Counted from the first letter of the stretch, positions 24,635-37,700 are shown. The stretch: 64,000 nt of DNA from Baylisascaris procyonis (GCA_037389465.1 JAZARR010000184.1:558001-622000), one strand, 5' to 3'. The notes: generated by a model from the letters alone, not told the origin. A program made the numbers and translations.

Positions 24635-24690
24635 CAATGATTCGATTCGATTGGCGATTATCTTGATTCGACTCGATTGGCAACCGTCAT
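24635..24690 (+). repeat. 26-base tandem duplication
   Basis: GATTCGATTCGATTGGCGAT is followed 26 bases later by GATTCGACTCGATTGGCAAC. This is a simple imperfect direct repeat in non-coding DNA. Confidence 0.75.
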
Positions 24691-27083
24691 TGACCCTCGT
24701 ATGATGACGTCTGTAATCTCAATGATGAATAAAAAATTCTTTTTGCTCACTTTCGAGAGTGAGACAATTTGCTTCACACTAACACTCGCAACGGTAATCT
24801 TCAAATGACAAATATTGGAGTACATTTGCGAGATGATTTAACAGGCAACAGTCTCGCTCAGAAAACAAAGGATCAGAGTTCAACTTTGGCTGCTGCTTGA
24901 ACGTTTTGCTTCTGTCTAGTAGGAATTCAGCTCATAATTAAAAAAGAGCCGTAAGGAAAAGTAGAGCTAAGGCAGCAAATAAGATCGAAGAGTCATTATT
25001 GAAAATGTTCAACGACCGATCCAGTCAATACATACACTTTGTTCTGAGTTATGTTTAGCTATGTTCTTATCGTGAGATAGTGATGCGTATGGCCAAACTA
25101 GAAAAACGAAGCCCTAAGAAAAAGTTGCTCAACACCTTTACACACCTTCGTTAACATGTGAGAGCGTGTACCGCATTTAACAAATCTGTATTGTAAATTG
25201 AACTGAAGGCAATAGCTGCTTATGGTCTTACAGCATAAAATGAATCAAATCAAACCAAATCAAATAATTCAAGCATTGAGCATTCACTTAACACATTTTC
25301 TGTTCACATGGCCTTCACTGAAACAGATCTCACTTCCAGAGTTGATGAAATCACCAATGAGGTCATCTCTTCGCTGCACTTAAATGACCCATAATCTTCC
25401 AAACTTGTTGCAAGCGATAAATATTAGCATATTTCAAAAACCGAAACTTCTCACTCATCAATCTCCCACACCAAAAATATCTTCATTCGACAAAGCCATC
25501 CAAAAGCTGCAACCTTTATTATTTGATAGAATGACCGCAGGACAGCAGTGCGAGACGGTCAAATATTTTTCAACAATTTGGACCTCAGCGAGGGAATTAG
25601 AATTTGTTTCTTGCTTCTATCTGTAGAACACAACTCTCAGATGCGAATCTAATCTTGACCATCAAAATAATTGAGGCTGCCTTTAAAATTCTCTGGTAGC
25701 GGAAGAGTTTTTAGTCAGTGTGGAATGTTTTATGTGACAGGACGGTTTACGGGCTCCACTAATACAGGACAGGTGCAAATGCCAAGATATTTTCGCTATG
25801 ACATTTGCGCGTCAGACATTTTCAGCTAGCTAAAGGGAGGCAATCAGAATTTTATAGCTCTAACAAAGCATTTTAATATTTTGAAGCAAGGAACATCTCA
25901 AACGCTCTCCTCGTCTTTCGATCGTTTCGCCAAGAACTATTTCATAGGGAAGGAGTGGTGGGCGTGAGTTTTGAGTACAACTTATGGTATCGAACTAAAC
26001 GTTTGTGCAATTTGCGAGAAGTAGGCAAAATTTTAAATTTAACGAAGTTTTGTCTCACTTCACCCAAAAGTTCAAGTATTTTTGATCGGCTGAATAGTAC
26101 AGAGCGATTTTCAAAGGTTGTAGAACTTTGGGGCGTATCAGCGGAAATTTTTCGGCGGTCAACGGGAAGCAAGTAACCCTATTTTTTCTTAAAGAGAGAC
26201 TACTGTAGACGTCCTTTCAATGAAGGATATTTTAAATTCTATGACGTTGCATTATTTTAGATAATTATTAAGATTTTTAAGCATCGAATTCCAATTTTGA
26301 ATTATTCTTCTCTTGAGTCATCTGATTTTCGTTGCATAATTTTTTCTCTTCGAAGGATAAGATGCAGACATATACTGAGGATATTTTTCATTTGCGTTTT
26401 ATGTTGCATAAGCATGATGATAGTGTTTCTTTTGCATAACTGCATTGCATTGTGCATATTCTATTTGCGTAATCGTCGCATTCGTAAATGCAACAGAAAA
26501 GTTGTTGATTTGCAATTTGCAATTTCTGCGTTTATCCAAACTCTTTTCGTAAAACTTTTCAAAAAAGGCAATTTCATTAGATTGGCGTTAGGCGATGATG
26601 AAAACGATTATATAAAGAAAGACTTCTGCACTCATTCCCAAAGGAATGGCATCCCCACCTGCGAATGGAGATTAAGCAAAAGCCGATAGATTACTTTATG
26701 CCCTTCATTGATATAATGATATCAGTGCGATGCTGTTAAAGTTTTTTGATGAGAAATAATTTAGCAATTTCGAGGAAAAGTTCTGAGAGGAAAGAGGTTA
26801 TTTGAAATATAATGAACTTCGGTCTTTTGAAAATAACACACACAAACACAATTCAAAACGATAACGACGCTATTAGCCACAAACATTGCATTTTGAATGG
26901 AGGGCTTAAAGAAATGGGTGTTTTATAGTACAGTTGAAACTTTGAGGCTAGTGACGCGAAAACCAATGAGAACGTCAACACGGTCGTCTAAATTTTAGAG
27001 AATTTGCCATTATTATCTACAAAATTGAAACAAGGACATTTTCGCTTCACTCGCGTCCCATCAATCAGGTCATTGTGAGATAG

Positions 27084-27147
27084 AATGAACCTCGAATACT
27101 GTGGTACTTGACGGATTTTATGCTACACTCGTATCTGACAGTAACAG
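27084..27147 (+). CDS. Candidate exon upstream of a 65-base intron
   Basis: An open frame reads EPRILWYLTDFMLHSYLTVT and ends at a good donor (AACAG|GTATTT) leaving one base, the phase required by the exon at 27213. The entry acceptor is weak, so the start of this exon is uncertain. A second open frame crosses the donor and continues through the presumed intron. Confidence 0.3.
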
Positions 27148-27212
27148 GTATTTTGAAATGAGGCATAAGTACTGGCGAGGGCTCACATTGAATGTTTTTT
27201 TTTTTTTTGCAG

Positions 27213-27325
27213 ATGAAGACATAAAGAAGGAGAGGCGAAGACAGAGAAATTCTGGGCAATTTTCATATGTTCTAAGGGTTGAATTATATGGGCTGTGTTC
27301 TGAGCTCGTGAAACAATCAAAGTAG
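27213..27325 (+). CDS. Candidate terminal exon behind a poly-T acceptor
   Basis: A very strong acceptor (a T run followed by GCAG) precedes two bases and 36 codons to TAG. The start is highly basic and charged (EDIKKERRRQRNSGQF) and the end is YGLCSELVKQSK. The short 65-base intron and extended T tract fit nematode gene structure. The basic run could be nuclear-localising or part of a regulator, but no domain is recognisable. Confidence 0.33.
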
Positions 27326-27329
27326 TGTC

Positions 27330-29798
27330 CAGCAAGACGTTCTTCAACATTAGGTTTGCCTAATTTGTCCATGCTTCTAATTTTCATTGAAGCGCTGAAA
27401 TGATAAGGGAATATGAAAACGATAAGGAGATAACGTACGAAGCAGTCGTCTCGGAAATAACGGGGAACGATTTAACGTGATGAAGATTATACTCCACCAT
27501 CGACGGGAGAAACTCCTTCTAAGTGTTGTCTCTCAACTTTTGGGAGGAAAGGCCACCTCTTCAAATTTCGTCCTCTCCCACCTCATCTCACCGTCCTCAA
27601 TGAATCAACTCACATAAGGAAAGTGAGAGGTCTTTAATAATCGACTCTTAAATGTTTTCCAAAAGATTCATGAAAACGATTTTGTCACTTATATTGCTAG
27701 ATGCTTTAATATTTCGGATTTTTAACCAAAATAGGCGTAGGTTGATCTTATCGTTGCACTAACTAAGCTTTCGGCGCTGATATCTCTGAGTCTGTCGTTT
27801 CATTGAGGCATAAACATATATTCCACCAATGGTATGTTGTCGCGGAAGGGAATGTGGACTATACGAGTTGATTAACACCTCATCAATATTATAAAATGTT
27901 GCAGTAATCTGACCGGAATATTCTCTTGTAGCTGGAAAAGTACAACATTTTTCGCCGCAAAAGAAAAGGCAAGTGCAGTAGTGCAGACACGCACTTGAAT
28001 CTGGCTGCAAGTTTTCAGCAACAACGGAAGCGTCCAGCTGAAGTAGAGGACCAGGTTGGAACATTTTTTCTACGCGTTGTCATTATTACTCGATTTTTTA
28101 ACAGCTGTGTTCAGAATAAATTAACATGGGCATGATGCTTTTTAAAGTATAGCTGAAAGTTACCAAATGTGTGGTTTTATCAATGCAGTGCCATAATACT
28201 GTCGTGTCGGGGATATGCACGCCTTGTCAACTTAGGCTTCACGCAGTTCATATAAAGATGTTATCCACAAAACCACCACCACTGAGCAAAGCTATAATGA
28301 ATAAAACTGCCACCGCTTAATAAAGGTTTATTCGACTCCACTTCGCGTATTATCTGCTTCTCGTCTTGCTACAAAAAAACTTTTGACTCTCTTATGTAGC
28401 CTTTAATTAATTTGCCTACTTCATAATGGGATATACATTGATAGCATGACAGGGAAGGGATAGTGTGGAGGAGGTATGCCTATCAGGGGGGGGGGAGGGG
28501 TCGTGACAGGTTCAAATCTTCCAGGGCAAGTGGAAAGTGAGCAAAAATGAAGATGCACAACGAATATACTACCAATAAATAGAGAAATCCGATAAAAGTT
28601 TTGTCATAAATATCATTTCCAATACATTGTTTCATTCAACTATGACTGCCAAGGAGGCAAACAGAACCTTTAAAAAATGCATTCCAGCACGATCAGCAGC
28701 ATTTCTTTACAACTTTTTATTCCGTAATATTCAATCACACGAACACATAACTGAGCCTCCATTGGATCTATGTGGAAATTTCTTCTGCAACGTTTCTACT
28801 GATACATTAACATTTCTGTATTACTCTACATCGTTCCTTCATCTCAGTATTATAGTTGTGTTTTAAGTCTTTTTCATCGTTTACGATAATGAAGCCACCT
28901 TTTATAACGCGTTATTGGAGAATCTTCAGTTCTGAAGTTCCTGCTCTTTGCCAGCTTCAGATATTTGCCGATGGATTTCGCATCACTTGTAAGATTGCAA
29001 TGCAAATTATGGATAATTTGCCTATCTCCAAAGTGCCTCATTTTCGAGGTTCGCAAAGTGCTGCTCTCTTTTCCCAGGCAGGTTCCTCGGCAGGATCGTG
29101 ATTAGTCTAATCACCCCAACAGCCTCCTCCTATTCCCCCCCCCTTACGCACACCCCAGCGCCATCTCTCTTCTAGTTACATTGTTGACTTATCACATGTA
29201 CCGCTAAGAGAACGTTACATGCAATCCTTTACTCATAGGCACAACTATTTTAAAGAAACAGTTTTTTAATCTGTTCGCTTTTGAAAACCGGTGTATCCCT
29301 ATGACACATCTAAACATATACAATATTTATCCGATATGTGCAATGTTTGCAACGTTCATATGTGTATAAATCTTTAAATTGCTATCACATAAAGCTTTGG
29401 TTGTTTAATGACCACTAGTAGTGCTAACTGAATTTGGATGAATTTATAATATTCAGTCGTATGTTTAATTCTTCTTTATATTATTTATTCACACTCAGAT
29501 CTCTGCATCCTTCAAAATAAAACTTAAATGTGACACTCTTTTTCTCCAATATTATAGACATTGCTCATACCATTTAGAATATAAGAGTCAGATGTGATTA
29601 AGCTAGCTGGCTGGAAAAAATTTCTTCCAAGGGCTGGGTTTAAAATCGTGATTTTTTGACTGCCAGTCTGATGCTTAACAAATTGAACTAGCCTAAATGT
29701 AAAGTTGAAATCTGCTTGCCGCATAGTTATCTAGCTTCTGAAATACTACTATGCCCCCACTGAAGTGGCCAGTCTTGCATGAGTCAAAGGTCTTTCAG
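27330..29798. other. Intergenic stretch, nothing assigned
   Basis: No supported gene. A G-rich run lies at 28486-28500 and a C run near 29135-29143. Frames at 27759-28064 (minus) and 28627-29101 (plus) are open but have no motif or splice pair. Confidence 0.5.
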
Positions 29799-29859
29799 CG
29801 AGTGGACACTGGCATTTGGGAACTGACTACACGCGAGCGCTTGTCACCTTTCTTATCAG
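29799..29859 (+). CDS. Candidate exon in a GC-richer island
   Basis: The 61 bases lie between a strong acceptor (GGTCTTTCAG) and a good donor (ATCAG|GTAACC), inside a segment (about 29751-29950) visibly richer in G+C than its surroundings. One frame reads SGHWHLGTDYTRALVTFLI and leaves two bases, which the exon at 30040 accepts. A second frame (RVDTGIWELTTRERL) is also open, so the reading is ambiguous. Confidence 0.3.
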
Positions 29860-30039
29860 GTAACCTATCGGGACGCATCGTCGATCACCTCATCGTGCCG
29901 TGCAGTGCCATTCGAATGCACCTAACACATACCATACCTCTCCACACTCCTCAAATCTACATTCTTCGATATAACATTCACAAGGATATACCCTGCAAAT
30001 TATTATGATGAATACACGACCTTGCTTAGATGATTTCAG

Positions 30040-30121
30040 GCTTTGGACAAGAAACGCTTTGCTTGAAAGCGCAATAAGCACGCTCATCGAAGTTCTCAGA
30101 AGCATTTTATGGAGCTTTTGA
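30040..30121 (+). CDS. Candidate terminal exon, unknown
   Basis: The acceptor AGATGATTTCAG is followed by one base and 26 codons to TGA (LWTRNALLESAISTLIEVLR, then SILWSF). The entry phase fits the exon ending at 29859 across a 180-base intron. The peptide would form an amphipathic helix. Family unknown. The same frame is open upstream to an ATG pair at 30005, so a stand-alone small ORF is an alternative. Confidence 0.3.
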
Positions 30122-31887
30122 GAAAACTTATTTCCATTATTTCCATTCGACTGTATCTTCTCACAAATCAAAAAGAATATGGGAATGAAAGAGAAGCCAT
30201 TAGTAGTTGCGTTCACAAGGATTGATCACCTTCCGATCGAGTCATGAGGACGTTCACAAACCGCTCACCTCAGCTTAGTTATCGATGGTTCTATTAGTTT
30301 CATTCATTGTGCATACCTATCATAAAGGCTTATCACTTTTGAAGACAGTTATCTCTTCATTCTTAATCTGGGAACACCCTTCAAAATATGAATTCGGCTC
30401 ATTCTTGGGATCGTATCGCCTCTCATACAGACTTTTTTGAATTCATGAACATTTGGTCGTCATTCAGTACCAGAACCTCACTCCACAGTTTCACATGACG
30501 TAAGCTTCTCCAACGTTAAAAATTTAATAACGGCTCGATGCTCCCTTCTGCACTTAGTTTCAGCGGAATTTTTCTGCACTGTTAAGTACTTCACAACAAC
30601 GACCTATCCCAGCTCGAATGATTTCCTCTAGGCGTCACTGCGCAAAAGTGGAAGAATGTGAGAAAACATTTGGATTTGCCGATTCCCTAGTGCAATCTGA
30701 TTTGCGGATTCTTGAGAATTTTTAAAAGCCGCCCTGATATGGGGACTTCGATATGCTTCGAAATTTGCGGGTTAGATATTTTAATCTGCTGCCAGCGAGT
30801 ATGAGAAAGCTTTGGTAAGAATTTTTGCATATTCCAGGTCTGCAATACGTCATCAGTAAACCTTGCGTATGCATGTTTGTGTCTCTCTGTCTGCGTGCTG
30901 TTAGTTTTAACTCAGTAAGCATTGAAGCTGGCGTTACAAAATTGGGGACATACTGTCTACATTGGAAGGTCATTTTCTGCATTTATCCATCAACAATAAG
31001 AAGAGTTGCAAAAACTTTTAGGCGCGGAAAGATCAACAAGCATTTTGCACCAAACGATTTTCGTTTCACACCGGTTGGTTACAAACGACCGCTTTTTCGC
31101 AGAAGTTTTATATGAACAGTGGAATTCAGTTAAAATATGAACACATTATTTTGCATGTTTTAATATTTCTTTGTCAATTAATGAAGCCGGTTGGTTGGAT
31201 GAGTGGAATACCGTATGCTAGCTCGCCTGGCAAGCTTTTCTACGCACTTCGGTATGTTGGAGGTATTCGAGGTTTCTGTAATGATAGACGTTGAAAAGTG
31301 AATTCACCTCAAATTTTATTTGTCTCTTTCCCTAACCTGTAAAAACTCGATGCTAAAATATACTGAAAGTTCAGTGGTCATGGAAGGGGCAGTCACCGTA
31401 CCTTAATCACGCTGTACTCAATCATATCTCGCCCTAAGCCAAACCGAAAGACCCGAACAGTTCTTCTATCAGAGGATGGATATAGTTTTTCTGAAATAAA
31501 AATAATGGGCCTTAATGCATTTATCTCTCCAGAGGTAGTGGGTTCAATGCCATGGTTGCACATGAAGTATTGAAATGATGCATATTTTCGCTCTTCTTTA
31601 TCGCACTCATGAGGTTGAATTTAAACTTCATTTTTCAATCTCACGTAGCAATGTGACTATACGAAGGTGGTCAACGAAAGCAAAGAAATTAAAGCAACAA
31701 CGAATCTTTAATCATCATGTTTTACCACCGCACTATCGGCAACATCTTTTGAAGCACGAGGAGCGTGATGATGCAACTTGTGTGTTCTATTCGAATTTCG
31801 CTAATTTTATAGGTTTCTATACCATTCTTTATAAACCTCGGAGCTTATAGCTTTCGTGATCTTTCAAATTTAGCATAAACAAACTAG
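30122..31887. other. Intergenic stretch with dispersed repeat
   Basis: A copy of the dispersed repeat family is visible at about 30820-31095, including TTTCACACCGGTTGGTTACA. A frame at 31112-31252 ending at a good donor (TTCG|GTATGT) contains MKPVGWMSGIPYASSPG but starts in or next to repeat sequence and was not promoted to an exon. Nothing else is recognised. Confidence 0.45.
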
Positions 31888-32356
31888 GTTCTCGAGAGTA
31901 AGCCCCGTGTTCCTAGCATTTTTAAATTTGAGGAAGGCTCTTTTATTGAAGGGAGAGGGGTTCTTTCATTAAGGAGAGAGGGTGGAGAGCTAGCTGGTTT
32001 CGTAACTTCCACGAAGTGGGGCACTGTTGATGGAACTTATATTGGGAGGCCTTCTATTGTAGGTCCGTGATGAAAAAAGGATTACGCCTCTTGCAAAATT
32101 TTATGATAAAGGCGTATTTAATAGAAAAACGGGAAGTAACTCTGCTATATTTTATTTGGAGGTGATATTTAAATAGGAGGAAGGAGAGACTTATATGAGA
32201 GAGTAGGATGTGTTGAAGAAGCGCTTTGCGCCATTCACAGTATCTGAATTTCCATACACATTGAAGGGGAGGGCTTATGAAGATGGGCTTTATGAAAGAA
32301 ATACGCTTATGTCTTTGCGTACATATATCGTGAGGACGTATGCCTTGCTAAGGTGA
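31888..32356 (+). other. G-rich, C-poor block with three chained open frames
   Basis: The plus strand here is rich in GGGAGAGG- and GGAGG-type motifs and poor in C, unlike the flanks. Three plus-strand frames follow one another: 31888-32070 (VLESKPRVPSIFKFEEG, then SLRREGGELAGFVTSTKWGT), then ATG at 32070 overlapping the TGA of the first and running to 32165, then 32207-32356 (VLKKRFAPFTVSEFPYTLK, then GRAYEDGLYERNTL). Weak acceptors precede the first. No family is recognised and internal short duplications (GGGCTTATGAAGAT next to GGGCTTTATGAAAG) suggest repeat expansion could create the open frames. Confidence 0.35.
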
Positions 32357-34050
32357 CTATGCCAAGATATGAGGAATTAGCGTCGTAAACCTCACGAAGG
32401 ACCTAGGTGGAGGAGAGGTCATATTTGTAACGATATACTATGGACCTTTCATAAGCCCTGAAATTGCAAAACCTTGCTTTGAAATTTTGAATAAAACCAA
32501 GAATACTGGCAGCACGCCAGTTTCAAATTGCTCGTCTTTTACTGCATAAGAGATCAGTTTTCTGCAAAAATTGAAACATTTTCTGCCTGTTCTGATTGTC
32601 GAGTGCTCCACGGCCAAATGTGCGCACAGATTTGTAGTGCCACTTCCAGCATCCGTGCATCCATATTTTTAAAAACATGAGTCATTAGCAAACATAGAAA
32701 TTTTTTTGGAGGGGAAGTAGAGGCAGTGGTGAGGAGAAAAGAGGTTATTGGCCTCGCATTTATTTTAGCAAAATGAATGTTGTTTTTTAAAAAATTACAA
32801 CCGAATTTTCGCATATTTTTGACAAGCAGAAAAGTATTCCCTTCAAGAATTAAGCTAAACAGTATAGAGCTTTTTTCATTAAAAATTCATTAACTATGAG
32901 ATATTTTGGTCTCATAAAGCCTATCCTCGCTCTAGTCATTGCAAAATTCAAAACTTCATTTCAAAAGAAAAAAAAACTCAAAAACAAATTCAAAAAAATC
33001 AAAAGTGTTTTTGAATTTCATTCAAGTGGGAAAAAATTTCACCACGTTTATTTTGCAGAAATTTTTTTCATTAAGTCAATCGCATCACATTTCAAAGTGC
33101 ATCAAAGTATGAATGGTGACATTCAAATGTCTTTGTCGTTTGTTTTATCGTTATCGTCTATTATAATCTGAAGTTTTCAGAAATCAAAGAATGACCCTCA
33201 AAATGAGAGATCACCAATAAGTAGGAATTAACTAAGTTTTGCTGACATCGGAAGGAAAATATTCTTTTGAAAAAGTTGATTTATTGTTCAGCCATTTATA
33301 TCAAAAATTCGGCAGGTAAATTTTCTTCTTTTTTATATAAGCACTAATTAATGAATGAATATCGAAAGCAATAACTTGCATTTCTTGCATTTCACATTTT
33401 AAGATAAGGCAAACTAGCTGCTAGGCATTATTATTGCTAACAATAAAACGAGCTAATCGAATTTAACTTCAAAATAGTACAAAAATTCGTATACAATAAT
33501 GCTGCATCTACATTAAGCGTGAAATCGGATGTCAATTGCGAAGTCTGTGTACACACAGCTCCCATATTTTAGTGCACACATTGCTATAGGAAATCAAAGT
33601 CGATTCGCAAATATGCTTACAATAAAAGCAATGAGAATGAAGCACCACATTCAAAGGATTCTATTTGGAGAGAGTGGTCGCTCTATGGATGTGAAGATAG
33701 AATCAGCTGTTCAAGAGTGCAAAGCACCATGGTCCGAGGCGCTATGAAATGTACATATTTTGTCATCATTTCGACATCATGGTGACCAACGAATCGGCAT
33801 AAATATGTGCTCATAAGTTGATGAAGTCATCAATCGGGCGCTGAAGCGTGAAAGAATGAAATTTGCCCGTTGAGAAGACGATAAATTTATACAAACTTGA
33901 AGAATCTTTACGGTAATTAAGCGTATTTAATCAGTATGCCCAAAAATGAATATGATATAACCAAACGTTGCGAGTTGACCCAAAACACTGCACTTCGGTA
34001 CTATGACCAACTTTTAAAGATGACTGTCGTGATTTTCGGGAAGAACGTGG
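32357..34050. other. Intergenic stretch, nothing assigned
   Basis: No gene supported. Frames at 32554-32814 (minus), 32896-33171 and 33529-33747 (plus) lack splice signals or motifs. Confidence 0.5.
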
Positions 34051-34084
34051 TGGTGATGGTGATGGTAGTGGTGATGGTGAGGGG
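34051..34084 (+). repeat. (GGTGAT)n-type microsatellite
   Basis: Imperfect GGTGAT/GGTAGT hexamers are visible. They keep all three plus-strand phases and the minus strand open, which explains the long overlapping frames at 33931-34394 without invoking a gene. Confidence 0.8.
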
Positions 34085-34637
34085 GTTGGAATTAGGAGGA
34101 GACTGTCCTCGAGCAAGGAATTTGCAATGGTTCTATAAATGGGGAGGACCATGTCATATAGCAGATCCTCTTCGTAAGGGTGTCTTGACGCCTCTTGGTA
34201 GGACGCCCAAACTTCATAGTAAGATGTTGTACTATCGAAGATGGATCCATACAAACATCCTGTTTTGCATCGTGTTTTCAGTATCGAAGTCACGCAAGTT
34301 TTTAGTATCGAAGGTGGGCTGTAGTGGGGAAGTGAAATTCACAGAAGAATTCTCCCACAGTCATTCTGTTTTCAGTAGCTATTTATTACTCTAGTGAAAA
34401 TCACCGTAATTAACTTTTAAATTTTAAGTGACTTCATCATATGTTGACGACGTGTTCTGAACGAACTGTGTAAGTTGGCATGCAGTGTGATGTAGCCCAT
34501 CCTTTTTCATAAAGGTCGGTGTATTTCGGCAATGTTTTTTGGTGTACCGGAACAATTCAGAGTGCCCTGAACTTTTTCGTCATGGCTGGATGATGGAATT
34601 TGTAAGCTTACTAACCCCCAAGTAGCGATTGGACCGT

Positions 34638-34719
34638 ATGGCCAACGAACAAAACAAGGGCAATAACGTAGCATTGAGGAAATGCACAATTCAACTGTTG
34701 TTGGTGGTTGCGGTCATAA
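34638..34719 (+). CDS. Candidate signal-peptide first exon
   Basis: From ATG the frame reads a polar 16-residue start, then KCTIQLLLVVAVI, and ends at a consensus donor (ATAA|GTGAGT) leaving one base. The pattern suits a secretory or type II membrane N-terminus. No good upstream acceptor and no downstream partner were found. Confidence 0.25.
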
Positions 34720-37700
34720 GTGAGTGCAAGTGGGAACGACCCACTCCCAGTATAATCGGCGACAAGGGTGGCACACGGTTGCATTTTGTTGTTTCCTTTT
34801 TTAGAGGCACTGATCTCTGACGGTTGGTACGAGCGTGCAGTAGGCAATGATCGTGCAAATGTGTAACACACGTTCATCGATGTGAACCTAACATAATACA
34901 CGCTTGTTTTATTGAATGTGACATCGCTGCGATAAATCAGTGAGATAAAACAGCACAGAGTTTGCATACAAATTGAAATTTGACACATGATGTAAATAGC
35001 CTTGCTCGAACTCATGCTCGGAAGTAACGTGACCAAGCGTACTAATCATCTTACACCATCTTCTTCTCTTGAATTTGAAGGTAATGCAGATCGGTTCTTT
35101 ACTGCTCACATGTCAGAATAACACGAGTTGCATTTCACACTTCTGTTTTTTACTCTCTTTCCTATTGCAATTTTGAAAGAAACAACAAACACTGACATTT
35201 GCCAAGAAGGTTGAAACATACGTCCTTTTACAGCGTTCTCCTCACCAACAGGTTTCATAAGTTACCAACAAAAATTAGAAGAAGTATCCAACTGCCTGTA
35301 AAAATCCACCACAAAAGATTGGTTTGCTGAGTTCGGTCGTTGTAAAATGAAAGCAAAATTGTAGATGCCTATAACATTTTTCCAGATGAATGAATAAACA
35401 CGAAATATGGCGCAGGATATCAACTCACTGTGAAAATAATACCTACAAAATTTTGTAACATTAGCTCGAGCGGTCTCCGAATTGAACTTGGTGTTCGTGC
35501 AGCCGCACATGCGCGAAAATCATATGCGTTTCTAAAACAACTTTATAAAACAGTATAACAGCACATGCGTTCTGTAAGATTCGACCATCTAGCCGATCTG
35601 ACTACTATACCGGTTGATTCAAATGGAAGATAATGGATGGTCTGAATTTGCGTGGACGGATTTACGTAAAGTTTAGTATAAGGGTAAACGCAAGTAGATG
35701 GTCAAAACTGATGCGATAGAAATGGTCCAAGTGGTGAATTTTACGTATTGCTCAAGCAGCATTGTGTTTTACGTTGTGTTTTTGATTATTTACCTTTAAT
35801 ATTTGCATGTTCTTTACAAACAGCGTTGTTTTACGTTGCTCAAGAAGTGTTTTACTTCACATGTTACACTGTATTCACGAATTTTATAAGTTCAGTAAGC
35901 AGGTATTGAAGTGCATTCATTAACTAACCTATTCGGAGGGTTTTCAAAGTGTTCTAAAGGCAGCTGTCAACAAATTTTTGTACAGTAAACCTTACCGAAT
36001 TCTCAACGCCGCCCTGTTCCACTGCAACTGACTATGTCTGCTATTACTGTAGCTAAGTTTGAAGTATTCAGAAATTAATTGACATTTTTTACGAAAAAAT
36101 ATCATAGTAACTATAGGATGTTGATATCAATATTTGTCAATAATTTCCGGTTGAAAACTATCAGATTTTGCTCAACGGAGATGGAACCAACTTATATATT
36201 GTGATGAAGTGATAAAATTCCTATAGAAATTCAATGAAATGAGTACACAACTGATGTCACACACAAAAACCACATATACAACGTTAGATTGTTGAAGGTG
36301 AATACGCACATCGTGCGAATGTGCATGTGAAAGGCTCTGCATTATACATGTGAAAGGTTGTAAGATCAGACCATATAAACATCACAGACAGTTAGATCGT
36401 TTTCGCAGACATGTTGGCAAAGATCTATTCTATAAAATTTTGGAAGAGGAAAGAAATTTCTTCAACACTTCTTTATGACTTGTGCTATTAGGTGGTAGCA
36501 AAGTTAGTTGTGAAATGTTCATTTACAGTTCTATGACAAGGTATTCAATTTCGTTGGTGTCGAAAGTGAGAGGATGAAAGAAGGCGAAGAGAGGGGAAGG
36601 GTGGGGGGGTGGGGGGCAGGCTAGAGTGGACGGAGTAAAACTGATGAATACTTCAGTGTCAGCTAGCTAAACTTTATCATTTAAGGCACTGCTTGCTCCT
36701 CGTCTTTTGCGTTATCAGCTATGCTAGTGACCTCACATAATGAAGTGAGAGTTTGTAAAAGTGAGGGTTAAAATCTTTCTGTTGCTTTTTGATTCCCTGT
36801 GCTTTCTGCTGTTGCTTTTTGAATGCTTTCCACAAACGTTTTCTTTGCTCATTTGATGCTTTTGTTTACTTACATGTAAATTTAACTTTTACTTCAATGA
36901 ACAGCCCTATTTCTCCTCTCCACTACCATTTCATATCTCCTCCACCACCCTCTAAATAAGAAAATTCACAGACTATCTTCTAATGTTCTCGCCACTGCCT
37001 TCCTTAATAAGCAAGACGCTCTAACTCTGCCACTGCATTTTTTTTACAAGAAACATTGAAGGTCAAATGTCTATGTTGGACACATTTAAAAAGTGGATGA
37101 ATTTTGCGATAGCTTTTTGCATTGGAAAATTAAAAATCGGAGCTTTTTATGGAATCTTTTTATAGATTTTAATGGTTTTTTGAATGGTACGTGACATCGC
37201 AAGAACCTGCAATTACGAAGCACTAAAATGATAGCACTTCGGCGATATTTCCCTCAAAAAGTGTTCTTTTGCTCTTCTCCATCGCACTCATGTTCAAAAC
37301 GACCATAATAGAAGAGGTTTTTTTGCAATTACAAAAAGTTTCTGCCATCCCCGTTGCATCACGTTATTCTCACCAATTGTGTCCTTCAAACAAGAACCAG
37401 GTGATTATTATTAGCTGAAATATGGAAACAAAAGCAAAGTGGAGAGCGAGGTTTGATGTAATTTTGAATTAGTCTTACGCCATTATAGATTCTTACGAAA
37501 ACGTTTTACTTTGATACAACATCATTACGGTCGCATGCATGTGTACAGGTATGTGTTTGCGTTTTTATGTACAGGTGCGTGTGTTTGTGCCTACGTGTGT
37601 AAGTCTATGCATATTTTTACGTGTGTTCTTAGGAGAACATCTTTCTGTGCTTGTGTTCCCGTTTACATATGGTTTTTGTACGTTTATTTGTGCTGAATAC

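Larger units (their letters stand above)
21610..27083. other. Gene-poor stretch with dispersed repeats
   Basis: Contains repeat-family sequence at 21960-22240, a C-rich patch near 23255, a 26-base tandem duplication at 24635-24690 and nothing identifiable as a gene. Coding-like frames at 25237-25392 and 25384-25626 overlap in different phases and lack splice signals. The 130-codon frame at 26297-26689 has one hydrophobic segment and is probably chance. Confidence 0.45.

Noticed and set aside
25237..25626. Two adjacent protein-like plus-strand frames
   Set aside because: They overlap in different phases without splice signals, and neither has a recognisable motif.
31520..31560. GGGTTCAATGCC as a tRNA T-arm box
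   Set aside because: No acceptor stem, D-arm or anticodon arm could be found at the proper spacing; other GTTCGAATC-like strings (15370, 23392) also failed.
31888..32356. Mitochondrial insertion (NUMT) or aminomethyltransferase-like fragment
   Set aside because: Reading TGA as tryptophan did not yield any mitochondrial protein motif, and the VTST resemblance to folate-binding C-terminal domains is too short.
33931..34394. Overlapping 152- and 120-codon frames on opposite strands
   Set aside because: A GGTGAT-type repeat keeps all phases open. The peptides carry the repeat signature (VMVM, GDGD, PSPSP) and nothing recognisable outside it.
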